Shown in pieces: positions 12,170-20,418 of a stretch of 64,000 nucleotides of DNA (position 1 is the first letter of the stretch; every line of letters starts with the position of its first letter). The stretch comes from Streptomyces sp. P3 (GTDB taxonomy: Bacteria > Actinomycetota > Actinomycetes > Streptomycetales > Streptomycetaceae). The DNA lies in contig NZ_CP028369.1 in assembly GCF_003032475.1 (NCBI RefSeq), positions 8,742,001 through 8,806,000 on the forward strand, given 5' to 3'. Under the pieces are notes generated by a model. That model ran no database searches. It had not been told where the DNA came from and worked only from the letters and a program-made list of their open reading frames with translations. The position numbers were made by a program, and so were the translations under genes.

Positions 12170-12571
12170 GTGGTGGATCATGGTCGGGTGATACGTCGCC
12201 ATGAACTGTCCGATGAGGAGTGGGAGTTCCTCCGTCCGCTGCTGCCCGAGTCCTTGCGTGGGCGGAAGCGGTTGGACGACCGCACCGTGCTCAACGGGAT
12301 CGTGTGGAAGTTCCGGACCGGCACCGCCTGGCGGGACGTGCCCGAGCGGTACGGCCCCTGGCACACACTGCACACCCGCTTTCGACGGTGGGCCCTGGAC
12401 GGCACCTTCGAGCGGATGCTCCAGGCCGCCCAGGCCCGGGCGGACGCGGCGGGAGAGATCGACTGGCTGGTGTCGGTCGACTCCACCGTCGTACGCGCCC
12501 ACCAGCATGCCGCCGGGGCCCGAAAAGGGGGCGCCGCAGCCCCGCGCTCGGACGCTCCCGGGGCGGCCTGA
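12170..12571 (+). CDS. IS5-family transposase, first frame
   Basis: 133 aa holding the N-terminal DUF4096-like domain (RHELSDEEWEFLRPLLPE, GIVWKFRTGTAWRDVP) and the first catalytic Asp (WLVSVDSTVVRAHQHAAG). GTG/ATG alternatives exist near 12188-12203. The remaining catalytic residues are in the -1 frame, which overlaps this one. A run AAAAGGGGG at 12523-12531 lies at the point where the family sequence leaves this frame and is the likely frameshift site, giving one full DDE transposase. Confidence 0.85.
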   Translation: MVDHGRVIRRHELSDEEWEFLRPLLPESLRGRKRLDDRTVLNGIVWKFRTGTAWRDVPERYGPWHTLHTRFRRWALDGTFERMLQAAQARADAAGEIDWLVSVDSTVVRAHQHAAGARKGGAAAPRSDAPGAA

Positions 12572-13020
12572 CCAGCAAAATACACCTGGCCTGCGATGCC
12601 TTCGGGCGTCCGCTCGCCTTCGTGCTCACGGGCGGCAACACCAACGACTGCACCCAGTTCACCACCGTGATGGAGGCAATCCGGGTGCCCCGCCTCGGTC
12701 CGGGACGGCCGCGGGTGCGGCCCGCTCATGTGCTGGGCGACAAGGGCTACAGCTCCCGCGCGATACGCACCTGGCTGCGACGCCGCGGCATCGCTCACAC
12801 CATCCCCGAGCGGGCCGACCAGATCCGCAACCGGCTGCGGCGCGGCAGCCGAGGCGGGCGCCCGCCGGCCTTCGACAAACAGCTCTACAAGCGGCGCAAC
12901 GTCGTGGAACGGTGCTTCAACCGCCTCAAGCAGTGGCGCGGCATCGCGACCCGCTACGACAAGACCGCCGAGTCCTACCAGGCAGCCGTCACCCTCGCCT
13001 CGCTCCTGATGTGGGCGTGA
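12520..13020 (+). CDS. IS5-family transposase, second frame
   Basis: Continuation of the transposase in the -1 frame; the left coordinate is approximate and marks the shift region, because the frame is open well to the left. It carries GRSRGGLTSKIHLACD, the second catalytic Asp in VLGDKGYSSRAIRTWL and the third acidic residue in ERCFNRLKQWRGIATRYDK, ending LLMWA. No stop or deletion damages either part, so the element looks functional if -1 frameshifting occurs, as is established for several IS5-family members. Confidence 0.85.
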   Translation, partial: PKRGRRSPALGRSRGGLTSKIHLACDAFGRPLAFVLTGGNTNDCTQFTTVMEAIRVPRLGPGRPRVRPAHVLGDKGYSSRAIRTWLRRRGIAHTIPERADQIRNRLRRGSRGGRPPAFDKQLYKRRNVVERCFNRLKQWRGIATRYDKTAESYQAAVTLASLLMWA

Positions 13021-13069
13021 CATTTGAAGACAGCTCCTAGGCCCGTGTGACGGCCCGCCGAAGGAGGCG

Positions 13070-13107
13070 CCCGCCGTCCGAAGGCGTGAAGACGTGCGGA
13101 CGGCGGG
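13070..13107 (+). terminator. Stem-loop after the dehydrogenase and IS
   Basis: CCGCCGTCCG (13071-13080) pairs with CGGACGGCGG (13097-13106), a perfect 10-bp stem with a 16-base loop. Before the IS insertion it would have stood about 30 bp past the acyl-CoA dehydrogenase stop. It also lies at the end of the convergent FN3 gene. Confidence 0.75.
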
Positions 13108-13129
13108 GCCCGAGGGATCGGACAGGGCG

Positions 13130-15391
13130 TCAGGGCGCCTGCGTCGAGATCTCGAACGGCTTGGCCTGCGGGGCCGATTCGGTGCCGTCGGCAGCCACGG
13201 CGGTGACGACGTAGTAGTAGTACGCCCGAGCCAGGCCGGGATCCGTGTACGTCACTTCCGTCACACCCGAAGCGATGCGGTGCTCAGGGGTGAAGACGTC
13301 CGAGCCGGACGTGGCACGGTAGACGTTGTAGGAGACGGTGGCACCCTGGTCACACGCTCCGACCTCCCATTTGAGCTGGACGAAGTCGGCGCCCCTGCCG
13401 CCCCCGGTGATCCGGGGGGTGGCCGGGGCGGTCATGACCGGGCAGGGCACGGTGGCCTCGGCCATCGGCGAGAAGTCGGACCACATGCTGTGCGTGCTGA
13501 CGGCGCGCACCACGTAGTGCCACGTCCTGCCGGCGGTCACGTTCTCGTCCGTGAACGTCGTCCCGGTGAGGAGCGGGGAGACCGAGTAGGCCGACGCGGG
13601 GTCCGAAGACGTCGTGCGGTAGACGTAGTAGCCGGCCACATCGGTCGACGGGCTCACGGTCCACTCCACCGTGACGTTGCCGTTACCGGCCGTCGCGGTC
13701 ACCGAGGCGGGCGCGACCGGCTTCTCGTGGACCGGCAGGCGCTTGCCGTAGACGGTGCCGTAGCCGGGCTCGGGCATGGGGGAGATGTTGCCGGCGGCGT
13801 CGACGGCGCGGACGGTGTAGCCGAACTGCACGTCGACCGTGACGTCGGCGTCCAGGTACTTGACGTCCCGCACCACGGCGATCTGCTCCCACGCGCCGAA
13901 CATCGGCTTGCGCATGACGAGGTAGTGATCCGTGTCGTCGGTGTTGGCCGTCCAGCCGAGGTGCACGCCGTCGGTGCCGTTCCACGCGTTCAGGCCGTAC
14001 GGCATGTGCGGCGGGGTGACGTCGCCGGTGCGGGTGGCCGAGGCCGTCGCTGACGGGTTCGACTCCGTGCCGTGCGTCGTGACCGTCCTGACCTGGTAAT
14101 GCCGCACCTGGCCGACGGGCGCCGTGACGTCGTCGTAGGCGGGGCCGGTGACCGGCGTTTCGGTCAGCCGCGTCCACGGGCCGGTGGCCGACTCGGCGGC
14201 GTAGACGTGGAAGTGGTGGGAGGCGTCACCGTCGTAGTGCCAGCCGACGGTGTTGCGGTCGGCCCAGCCGTTGGCGGAGACGTCGCTCGGCGGCAGAGGC
14301 TTGGACTCGGTCGCCTCGAGCTGGACGGGCGTGCTGTACGGGGAGGTGTTGCCCGCGCTGTCCAGGGCCCGCACCCGGTAGTAGTAGGTGGTGTCCGCGG
14401 AGGCGCTGACGTCGGTGAGGCCGGTGCTCTGCGTGGGCGTGGAGACGGCAGAGAACGGCCCCGCGGGCGCGAGGGAGCGCTGCACCTCGTAGGAGCTCGC
14501 CCCGCTCACCGCGGACCAGGAGAGCCGGGCGCCGGACTCGTCGTGCGTGGCCGTGAGTGCGGTGGGGGCGGTCGGGGCCGTCTTGTCGGCGCTGACGACG
14601 CGCGTCAGCGAGGACAGCGGGGAGAGGTTGCCGGAGCGATCGACGGCGCGCAGGGCGTACTCGTAGGTGGCGCCGGTGGCGGGGGGTGTGTCGGTGAAGG
14701 CGGCGGTGACCGGGGTGTTGTTGCGCGGACTCCAGGCACCGGTGCTGCCCGTGCGCCGGTAGAGACGGTAGCCGGCCAGGTCCAGCTCGTAGTTGCGCGA
14801 CCAGGCCAGGGTCGTCCTCAGGGTGGCCGGCGCATAGGTGGCCTTCAGGCCGACCGGGGCCAGGGGTGCGGTCCTGTCGTGGGCGGCACCTGTGACGGGC
14901 TGGTAGGCGAAGGCGATGTTGGCGGTGCCGGTGAAGGCGGCGAAGTCCACGCGCAGGGTGTGGACCCCGCGCGGGACGGTGAGGCGGAGGGTCTTCCTCT
15001 GGGTCGCGTTGACGTTGCGCCACAGATCGATCTTGCGGTGGCCGTCGAGGTAGACGCGGGCGCCGTCCTGGACGGCGACGGTGAGGTCGAAGGGGCCGCC
15101 GGAGCCGAAGTTGCGGGTGGTGCTCCAGCGGACGCCGAAGTTGTCCCGCGGCAGGGTGACGCCGGCGGGGTCGCCGAGGCCGTAGTTCTCGGCGATCGAG
15201 GCATCGCAGACGGTGGCCCTCGGGGTGCCGGTGAGTGCGGTGTTGGCGTAGTACTGGGCCTTCCACACTCCGGCCGAGCAGGTCACGGCCGCCTGAGCGG
15301 TGGCGGGGAAGGCGAGTCCGGTCACGGCGGTGGCCAGGCAGAGCACGGCCACACCGGCGGTACGGCGCGTCACACCGAGGGATATGCGCAT
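13130..15391 (-). CDS. Secreted PA14 and multi-FN3 protein
   Basis: 753 aa. A Sec signal peptide (MRISLGVTRRTAG, hydrophobic core, cleavage near ATAQA at about residue 34) is followed by a PA14-like domain at about 35-165 (WKAQYYANTALTG, DGARVYLDGHRKIDLW) and six fibronectin type III repeats to the C-terminus, each with the YRVRALDSAGNTSPYS type strand. PA14 domains bind carbohydrate and FN3 modules act as spacers or adhesion units in Streptomyces exoproteins. No catalytic domain, sortase signal or membrane anchor is seen, so an extracellular carbohydrate-binding or adhesive role is inferred. Confidence 0.88.
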   Translation of the reverse strand: MRISLGVTRRTAGVAVLCLATAVTGLAFPATAQAAVTCSAGVWKAQYYANTALTGTPRATVCDASIAENYGLGDPAGVTLPRDNFGVRWSTTRNFGSGGPFDLTVAVQDGARVYLDGHRKIDLWRNVNATQRKTLRLTVPRGVHTLRVDFAAFTGTANIAFAYQPVTGAAHDRTAPLAPVGLKATYAPATLRTTLAWSRNYELDLAGYRLYRRTGSTGAWSPRNNTPVTAAFTDTPPATGATYEYALRAVDRSGNLSPLSSLTRVVSADKTAPTAPTALTATHDESGARLSWSAVSGASSYEVQRSLAPAGPFSAVSTPTQSTGLTDVSASADTTYYYRVRALDSAGNTSPYSTPVQLEATESKPLPPSDVSANGWADRNTVGWHYDGDASHHFHVYAAESATGPWTRLTETPVTGPAYDDVTAPVGQVRHYQVRTVTTHGTESNPSATASATRTGDVTPPHMPYGLNAWNGTDGVHLGWTANTDDTDHYLVMRKPMFGAWEQIAVVRDVKYLDADVTVDVQFGYTVRAVDAAGNISPMPEPGYGTVYGKRLPVHEKPVAPASVTATAGNGNVTVEWTVSPSTDVAGYYVYRTTSSDPASAYSVSPLLTGTTFTDENVTAGRTWHYVVRAVSTHSMWSDFSPMAEATVPCPVMTAPATPRITGGGRGADFVQLKWEVGACDQGATVSYNVYRATSGSDVFTPEHRIASGVTEVTYTDPGLARAYYYYVVTAVAADGTESAPQAKPFEISTQAP

Positions 15392-15665
15392 CTGCTCAGG
15401 TCACACTTTCGATCGGAAAACGGGGACACGGCGTGTACGCCGCCTCGATCGTGCCACCCGCAAGATCGCTCACGAAAGAGGGTTTGCGCGGAATCACGTC
15501 AACCACTTCCCCGCAGCCGACTTCAGGCCCCCGACGGGCGCAGACCGCCGGTACGGCGGTGGTGCCGCCCGGGGAGGTACGGATCAGCCGCGCACCGCCG
15601 GAGGCGGCGCGCGGCTGAGGCCGGACATGACGGCCTGGCCCTGTCAGGAGGTTCGGCCGGCGTCC

Positions 15666-16394
15666 TCACTCCCCGCCGACGGACCCGGGCGAGGCCGTAC
15701 GGTTCGCCGGTGAGGGGAGGACGACCTGCGGCTGGCCCGCCACCGGGGGCGGGGGGGTGGTGTCCTGGGCCGGGAGGCCGGGCGGGTTGGTCGACTGGGA
15801 AAGCGCCCGGTCGAAGTCGACCAGGCCGGTCTTCTCGACGATCGTGATGTGGTCCATGACGGTGTCGTTGGTCTTGTCGGCCAGGGCACGGATCAGCGAG
15901 TTCTTCGTGGTGGTGCGGACGCTTGCGATCGTGGAGAGGATCTGGCCCTGTGTCGCACGCAGGATGTTCGCCATGTCGGCGTCGAACTGCTTGCCACTGT
16001 CGGCGATCAGCTGGGCCACGAAGCCCTGCTGTTGCGGCGAGGGCTGGTTGGGCAGCGTGATGTCGAGCTCGCCGGCGACGCCGCGGCAGGCGGCATCGAG
16101 CGAGCCGTGCCCGGCGATCAGGTGCTCCCCGGCGGTCTTGACCGCCTTGGTCGTGCCCTTCTGTATCGCCATCTGACCGACGGGGTACTCCCACAGCCCG
16201 GCCGCGCGCACCTTTACCACGAAGTCCCGGTCGGCTTCCGTCAACGGCCCGGTCGCCGGACGGGCGATGATCCGGTCGGGTGCGCTGCTGACCTTCTGGA
16301 CTCCGAGCATGGAGGGGTAGAGGAGAGAGCCCAGAGTGAAGGCGATCCCACCGCCAAGGAAGAGAGCTCCCGCGACTTTCCGTGAAACGAGCAC
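15666..16394 (-). CDS. DUF4142 membrane-anchored protein
   Basis: 242 aa from GTG 16394, preceded by AGGAGA. An N-terminal hydrophobic helix (VAGALFLGGGIAFTLGSLL) acts as anchor or uncleaved signal. Residues about 50-190 form the DUF4142 helical domain (LTEADRDFVVKVRAAGLWEYPVGQMAIQ is its opening), and the tail is Pro-rich. DUF4142 proteins are ferritin-like four-helix proteins of unknown function, usually outside the membrane. Not in an operon; the neighbour on each side is over 270 bp away. Confidence 0.85.
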   Translation of the reverse strand: MLVSRKVAGALFLGGGIAFTLGSLLYPSMLGVQKVSSAPDRIIARPATGPLTEADRDFVVKVRAAGLWEYPVGQMAIQKGTTKAVKTAGEHLIAGHGSLDAACRGVAGELDITLPNQPSPQQQGFVAQLIADSGKQFDADMANILRATQGQILSTIASVRTTTKNSLIRALADKTNDTVMDHITIVEKTGLVDFDRALSQSTNPPGLPAQDTTPPPPVAGQPQVVLPSPANRTASPGSVGGE

Positions 16395-17029
16395 CGTGTC
16401 TCCTGATCCGAATCGGATCCCGCACGCGCAGGAGTACGGATACGGACCCCCGCGAAATCTCTCGGTTTCGCAATGGGTTCGTAAAATCGACCGGTCGTCC
16501 GTTCGGGACGGCCCGGGTCGGTGAATGCGCCGGTGTGCGCAATGCGCACGGCTTCCGCACCGTTGCGGGAGCGTCGTTTCGAGGCTCAGCTCACCGGCAC
16601 GGTCCCTCGTGGCCGGTCTTCCCGGTCCTGGCGACAGCGACGCGCTGGCTGTCCCCGGCGGCGCGAAAAGGGGCCGTTGGTCCCAACCGGAAGCTGAAGC
16701 ATGGGCCGTTCGCCCCTATCGGGACGGGGTGCCCTTGCGGCGATCATGTGGCGGCGGCCGGGAAGGGCCACATCCATTCCCGCACACATGGCGCTTCCCG
16801 GCTCGTCGGCAACCAGGCGAAACAGACTTTCGAGGCGTCGATCGCAACCACCTGCGCCGGAAGTCGCGGCAGGGCGGCGAGCGTCGGGTGCCGAGACCCC
16901 GACCGCGTCGTCAGGCGGTGACGTGGCCGGCGCAGCGGTGCCCCGCATCGGTGCTGGGTGCATGCCGGCTGCGCCCTCGCGCGGCCCCGGTGTCAACGAC
17001 GCCGGCGGATCCGATGGGCGGGGCCCGAC
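16395..17029. other. Intergenic region, no gene seen
   Basis: 635 bp between the DUF4142 gene start and the universal stress protein stop. Open frames here have no domain-like features and no good ribosome sites. The left part should hold the DUF4142 promoter. I see no RNA gene or strong terminator. Confidence 0.4.
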
Positions 17030-17899
17030 TCAGTCATGGGGGACGACGGCGACGGGGCAGCGTCCGTGATGGATGGCGGCCTGGGCGATCGGTCCCAGGT
17101 GGTGTCCCGTACCGCGCCGATGCGCGCGTCTGCCCACGACCAGCAGCCCCGCGCCCTCGGCGGCCCGCACGACGGCCTTGGCAGGACTCGCGAGCCGGAT
17201 GCTTTCCGCCACCTCCACCTGCGGGTACTTCTCCTGCCAGGGCCGAAGAGCATCGCTCATCGCCTTGCGCGCGTCCTTCGTCATCTCCTCGGTGACGGCA
17301 TGGTCGGCGCCCCACGGCATGCGGGCGTGGAGCGGCACGCTGCGGCTGTGGACGGCCACGAGAGGAACACCCCGGGCCGCGGCGGTGTGGAAGGCGAAGT
17401 CGAGCAGCCCGTCCCCGGGCGTGTGCAGTTTGAGTGCCACCACCACGCGGGCCGACGGTGCGGAGGCGTGCTCCTCGTCCGCCGGCTCCGCGCGGACGAG
17501 GACCACGGGCCGCTCGGCCCGTGCCACGACCGGCAGGCTGACCTCGCCCATGAAGTAGCTTTCGAAGGCATCCATCCCCCGCGAACCGAGCACCAGCATC
17601 TCGGCCTCCGAGGCCGCCTGGAGCAGGGCCTCGTGAGCGTCCCCGGCGACCAGGCTCCCGACGACGGTCAGGCCCGGGTGGCGGGCCTGCAGCTCCGCCT
17701 GCGCGGTGTGGACCAGACGCCTCGCCCAGTAGTTCTGGTCGACCTCGGAGGGCAGCCGCGCGGATTCCGGCACCAGAAGCGGCCAGGCGTGCAGCAGCCG
17801 CAGGGTCAGCTTGCGCTTCTCGGCCTCCTCGGCGGCCCAGCGGGCGGCCTTGAGGCTCGCGGGTGAGCCGTCGAGGCCCACGGTGACGACAGGTTGCAT
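17030..17899 (-). CDS. Universal stress protein, two Usp domains
   Basis: 289 aa from ATG 17899 (MQPVVTVGLDGS). Two tandem UspA domains, each with an ATP-binding G-x2-G-x9-G(S/T)-like loop: LVLGSRGMDAFESYFMGEVS near residue 105-125 and LLVVGRRAHRRGTGHHLGPI near the C-terminus. Tandem Usp proteins of about 290 aa are common in actinobacteria and are usually induced by hypoxia or stationary phase. It is divergent from the interrupted oxygenase gene across a 434-bp gap. Confidence 0.93.
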   Translation of the reverse strand: MQPVVTVGLDGSPASLKAARWAAEEAEKRKLTLRLLHAWPLLVPESARLPSEVDQNYWARRLVHTAQAELQARHPGLTVVGSLVAGDAHEALLQAASEAEMLVLGSRGMDAFESYFMGEVSLPVVARAERPVVLVRAEPADEEHASAPSARVVVALKLHTPGDGLLDFAFHTAAARGVPLVAVHSRSVPLHARMPWGADHAVTEEMTKDARKAMSDALRPWQEKYPQVEVAESIRLASPAKAVVRAAEGAGLLVVGRRAHRRGTGHHLGPIAQAAIHHGRCPVAVVPHD

Positions 17900-18333
17900 G
17901 GCAGCGGCCTCCGTCTTGTACGAAGCCGGACGCGACGGTGAACGAGTGAGGTGGAGCCTGGTGAGACATCGTCGACATGCCGGACGTCGGGGGTTCTCTC
18001 CCTTCGAGGAGTACCCCAGTTCCCTCGGCGGCGCATGTGGACCGCAGGGACGGCGGGATCCGGCTCGGGGAGAGTGCGGCAGCGACTCGGCCGGGTTCCG
18101 CCGGGTTCGATCTCGGTGGTGCGCGGCGGTTCGTCGCCGGGTACGCCGGTGGGCGGACGGGCGTGGTCGCCGTCGGCGGTGACCACGTCGTGTGCCGAGG
18201 CGGAGACGCCGGGACCGGTGCCCGGGCCCGTGCCGAGGCTGGGAACGCACGGGCTGACGAACGACGGTCGGCTTCGGGAGCAATGAGGCCGACGCTCTCG
18301 GTGTCGGCCTCCGATCCCTGCCACACTGCCGTT
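17900..18333. other. Intergenic region, no gene seen
   Basis: 434 bp between the divergent universal stress protein and DUF2236 genes, expected to hold both promoters. I see no convincing coding frame, RNA gene or long palindrome. A GTGACCACGT dyad-like stretch near 18180 is not strong enough to call. Confidence 0.35.
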
Positions 18334-18396
18334 ATGACGGGCGACCCGGGCTTGTTCACCCCGCGCAGCGTGACCTGGCAGATGCACGACTCATAG
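18334..18396 (+). pseudogene. DUF2236/MpaB-like oxygenase, 5' fragment cut by prophage
   Basis: ATG 18334 reads MTGDPGLFTPRSVTWQMH and then hits TAG at 18394-18396 inside phage DNA. DPGLF-x-P-x-SVTW is the usual N-terminus of the DUF2236 (MpaB/latex-clearing-protein-like) haem oxygenases of actinobacteria, which run about 280-300 aa. Host sequence ends around 18374, so the phage integrated after about codon 14-17. The rest of the gene should lie beyond attR, outside the window. The family call rests on this short but characteristic start. Confidence 0.65.
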
Positions 18397-18400
18397 GTCC
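18350..18400. other. attL: host/phage junction
   Basis: Left of 18374 the sequence is host coding DNA (GTGA just before the boundary); from CCTGGCAGATGCAC rightwards it is identical to the second phage start at 59256. The common core must therefore start at 18374; its right limit cannot be set without attR. The integrase start codon is 48 bp to the right of the boundary, as expected for a serine-integrase phage. Confidence 0.85.
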
Positions 18401-18421
18401 CATTCCTGATACACCAGTGCC

Positions 18422-19933
18422 ATGAGTACCGAGAGACCGCGCGCCCGGGACTACCGCCGGCTGTCCGACGCCAAGGGCGGCACCTCGATCGAGGACCAGG
18501 GCGTCGACAACGAGGACGCGGCCGCCGAGCAGGGATGGGACCTCGGCGAGCCGTACGTGGACGACGGCCTGAGCGCCAGCCGCTACGCCCGTAAGCGGCG
18601 CGATGACTTCGACCAGATGGTTGCAGATCTGAAGAGCGGCCCGACCGGACGCGACTCCGCGTTCGGCGCCGACATCCTCATGCTGTGGGAGTCCTCCCGA
18701 GGTTCGCGTCGTGTGGGGGAGTGGGTGTCCTTCATCGAGCTGTGCGAAGAGAAGGGCGTCAAGATCTGGGTCACCACCCACGAGCGTCTCTACGACCCGG
18801 CGAACGGCCGCGACCGGAAAGCCCTGATCGACGACGCGGTCGACAGCGAGTACGAGTCCTACAAGACTCACCGGCGCGTCTCGCGGACAACGCCGAAGGA
18901 AGCACGCAAGGGGCGGCCGCACGGCCAGGCACCCTACGGCCTCAAGCCCGTGTACGACGCAGCCACGGGCAAGCTGACAACGTGGGTGGCCGACGAGCCG
19001 CGCGCCGGCGTCGTCCGGCTCCTCTTCGAGATGCTGGCGGCCGGCCATTCCATGATGGCCGTCGAGCGCGCGTTCAAAGAGCAGGGATACCGCAACCGCT
19101 CCGGACGCCCCTTCACCGATGGACACCTGCGCACGATGGCTCTCAGGCACTCGTACGCAGGCCTGCGCTCCTACCAGGGCACCGTCTACCCGGGCGTCTG
19201 GGACGGCCTGGTCAGCGAAGAGGTGTTCTGGGATGTCCACCGCCGACTCACCGCCCCGGGCCGCGCCGTCGGCGCCGGCCTCATGCTGCACCCCCTCACG
19301 TCGAGTCTGTGGTGCGCCCGCTGCGAGAGGAACCTGTCCCCCCGGGAGCTGAAGAGCAAGAAGGGCCCATGGGTCTACACCGTCTATCGCTGCTACCAGT
19401 GCGGGCTGAAGATCAGAAAGCACGGCGTCGACGACCTGTTCATCGGTGAGCGCGGGCGGCTGGGGATTCTCCTGGCCTACCTCGCGCGTGAGGACATCTA
19501 TGCCGTCCTGCAGACGCCGGGCAGCGACGCCGCGGCGGTACGCGAGATCAGGGCGCGGGTCGCCGCGGCGCGCCTCGAGCGTGACGAGCTGCGCGGAGCC
19601 AAGGGCAACACGCTTGCCGAAGTGCGGCTCCTCGCCAACTCCCTTGAGGCCAAGGAGGCCGAGGTCGACGAGTTGGAACAGCAGGAACGTCAGCTCACTG
19701 TTCCGTCGGCGGTGCTGAGCATCGTCCGTCCTGGCGTCGACATCTGGGAGTCCTGGCACGCCGCGCCGATCCGTGCGCAGAGGGAGACGGCCGCACTCAT
19801 CCTGAGCCCTCGCTACCTGGGTAGGCCTTGCATCGTGCCCAGCCCCATCACCGGGCGGGCACAGCCGCCAGTCGCCGAGCGGATCGAGTGGCGCAAAGCC
19901 CCGCCACCGTCAGAACCTGCGTACCGACGCTGA
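18422..19933 (+). CDS. int: Large serine integrase
   Basis: 503 aa. N-terminal resolvase catalytic domain (about 8-155) with the nucleophile Ser15 in YRRLSDAKGGTSIEDQ, then a recombinase DNA-binding domain (about 165-275, HGQAPYGLKPVYD), a zinc ribbon with C298, C301, C324 and C327, and a coiled-coil motif near 370-430 (LEAKEAEVDELEQQERQL). It cuts attP and attB by a two-base staggered break and joins them, and needs a directionality factor to excise. It is the first phage gene, 48 bp from the att boundary, and overlaps the convergent small membrane gene by 24 bp. Confidence 0.97.
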   Translation: MSTERPRARDYRRLSDAKGGTSIEDQGVDNEDAAAEQGWDLGEPYVDDGLSASRYARKRRDDFDQMVADLKSGPTGRDSAFGADILMLWESSRGSRRVGEWVSFIELCEEKGVKIWVTTHERLYDPANGRDRKALIDDAVDSEYESYKTHRRVSRTTPKEARKGRPHGQAPYGLKPVYDAATGKLTTWVADEPRAGVVRLLFEMLAAGHSMMAVERAFKEQGYRNRSGRPFTDGHLRTMALRHSYAGLRSYQGTVYPGVWDGLVSEEVFWDVHRRLTAPGRAVGAGLMLHPLTSSLWCARCERNLSPRELKSKKGPWVYTVYRCYQCGLKIRKHGVDDLFIGERGRLGILLAYLAREDIYAVLQTPGSDAAAVREIRARVAAARLERDELRGAKGNTLAEVRLLANSLEAKEAEVDELEQQERQLTVPSAVLSIVRPGVDIWESWHAAPIRAQRETAALILSPRYLGRPCIVPSPITGRAQPPVAERIEWRKAPPPSEPAYRR

Positions 19934-20251
19934 CCGTGCCGGACGGGAGGAGCGTGGCCCGCCCCGCCGAGGGGCCTTGTACCGCGGCCCCTCCATCATG
20001 AGGCGCAGGTGAGCTTTGGCGCGCACCTCGACCGCCGAGTCGGCATCCATATCGGTCGCCAGGCCGGGCTCAGGCGACCGGTCCAGACCCTCCTGACGAA
20101 ACGTTTCAACACCGTTGAGCACGGCGCGTACTGCGGTCTCGACTCTGTCCTGCCGGGCGGCCCGGCGTTCGATGGCGCACAGCCTGAGCCCGACCGCTGC
20201 CGCGATCCCTAGCAGTGCACCTCCGGCTACGGCCGTGACGACCAGACCCAT
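19910..20251 (-). CDS. Small membrane protein next to integrase
   Basis: 113 aa from ATG 20251 (MGLVVTAVAGGALLG) after CAGGAGTG; an upstream in-frame start would add 13 residues. One N-terminal transmembrane helix (about 2-22), then a basic cytoplasmic tail (RRAARQDRVETAVRAVLNG). Not recognised. Being expressed leftwards with the repressor, it may belong to the lysogenic transcript, where small membrane proteins often act in superinfection exclusion; that is inference. Confidence 0.6.
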   Translation of the reverse strand: MGLVVTAVAGGALLGIAAAVGLRLCAIERRAARQDRVETAVRAVLNGVETFRQEGLDRSPEPGLATDMDADSAVEVRAKAHLRLMMEGPRYKAPRRGGPRSSRPARSASVRRF

Positions 20252-20335
20252 AGTGGACACTCCTGTCCCCCAACTCCGTGTCTGCGGCATGCATGGGGGA
20301 CCACTGTCCGTAATTTAACGGTCACACACCATCAA

Positions 20336-20418
20336 GATCGGTCGGACCGTGACCGGAACGTAACTATCCGGTCGGTCGTTCCGTCTCATTCTGGACAGAT
20401 CGGTCTGTATGTGACCGG
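20336..20418. promoter_or_regulatory. Cluster of GATCGGTC and GTGACCGG repeats
   Basis: GATCGGTC at 20336-20343 and 20398-20405, each followed within about 13 bp by GTGACCGG (20349-20356, 20411-20418), with further CGGTC copies between. The cluster is AT-richer than its surroundings and spans the gap upstream of the small membrane gene and the 3' end of the repressor gene. A regulator binding region is inferred. Confidence 0.4.

Larger units (their letters stand above)
12147..13036 (+). mobile_element. IS5-family insertion sequence
   Basis: 890 bp flanked by CTAG at 12143-12146 and 13037-13040, a 4-bp target duplication. The terminal inverted repeats begin GTCGTGTCTTCAA on the left and GAGCTGTCTTCAA read inward from the right, 10 of 13 identical. 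The content is a DDE transposase in two overlapping frames. The two-frame layout, YTAR-type target and size suit the IS427 group of IS5. Joining the flanks without the element restores a plausible dehydrogenase 3' end followed by its terminator. Confidence 0.85.

Noticed and set aside
12170-13020. IS transposase as a frameshifted pseudogene
   Set aside because: The two overlapping frames, an A4G5 run at the switch point and intact catalytic residues fit the programmed frameshift of IS5-family elements.
17030-18359. Extension of the universal stress protein frame upstream of 17899
   Set aside because: The upstream part has no family similarity and is Arg/Pro-rich antisense-like sequence; MQPVVTVGLDGS is the normal family start.
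18334-18420. tRNA gene as integration site
   Set aside because: No tRNA-like sequence is present; the host side is a protein-coding start and the recombinase is a serine type, which rarely uses tRNA genes.
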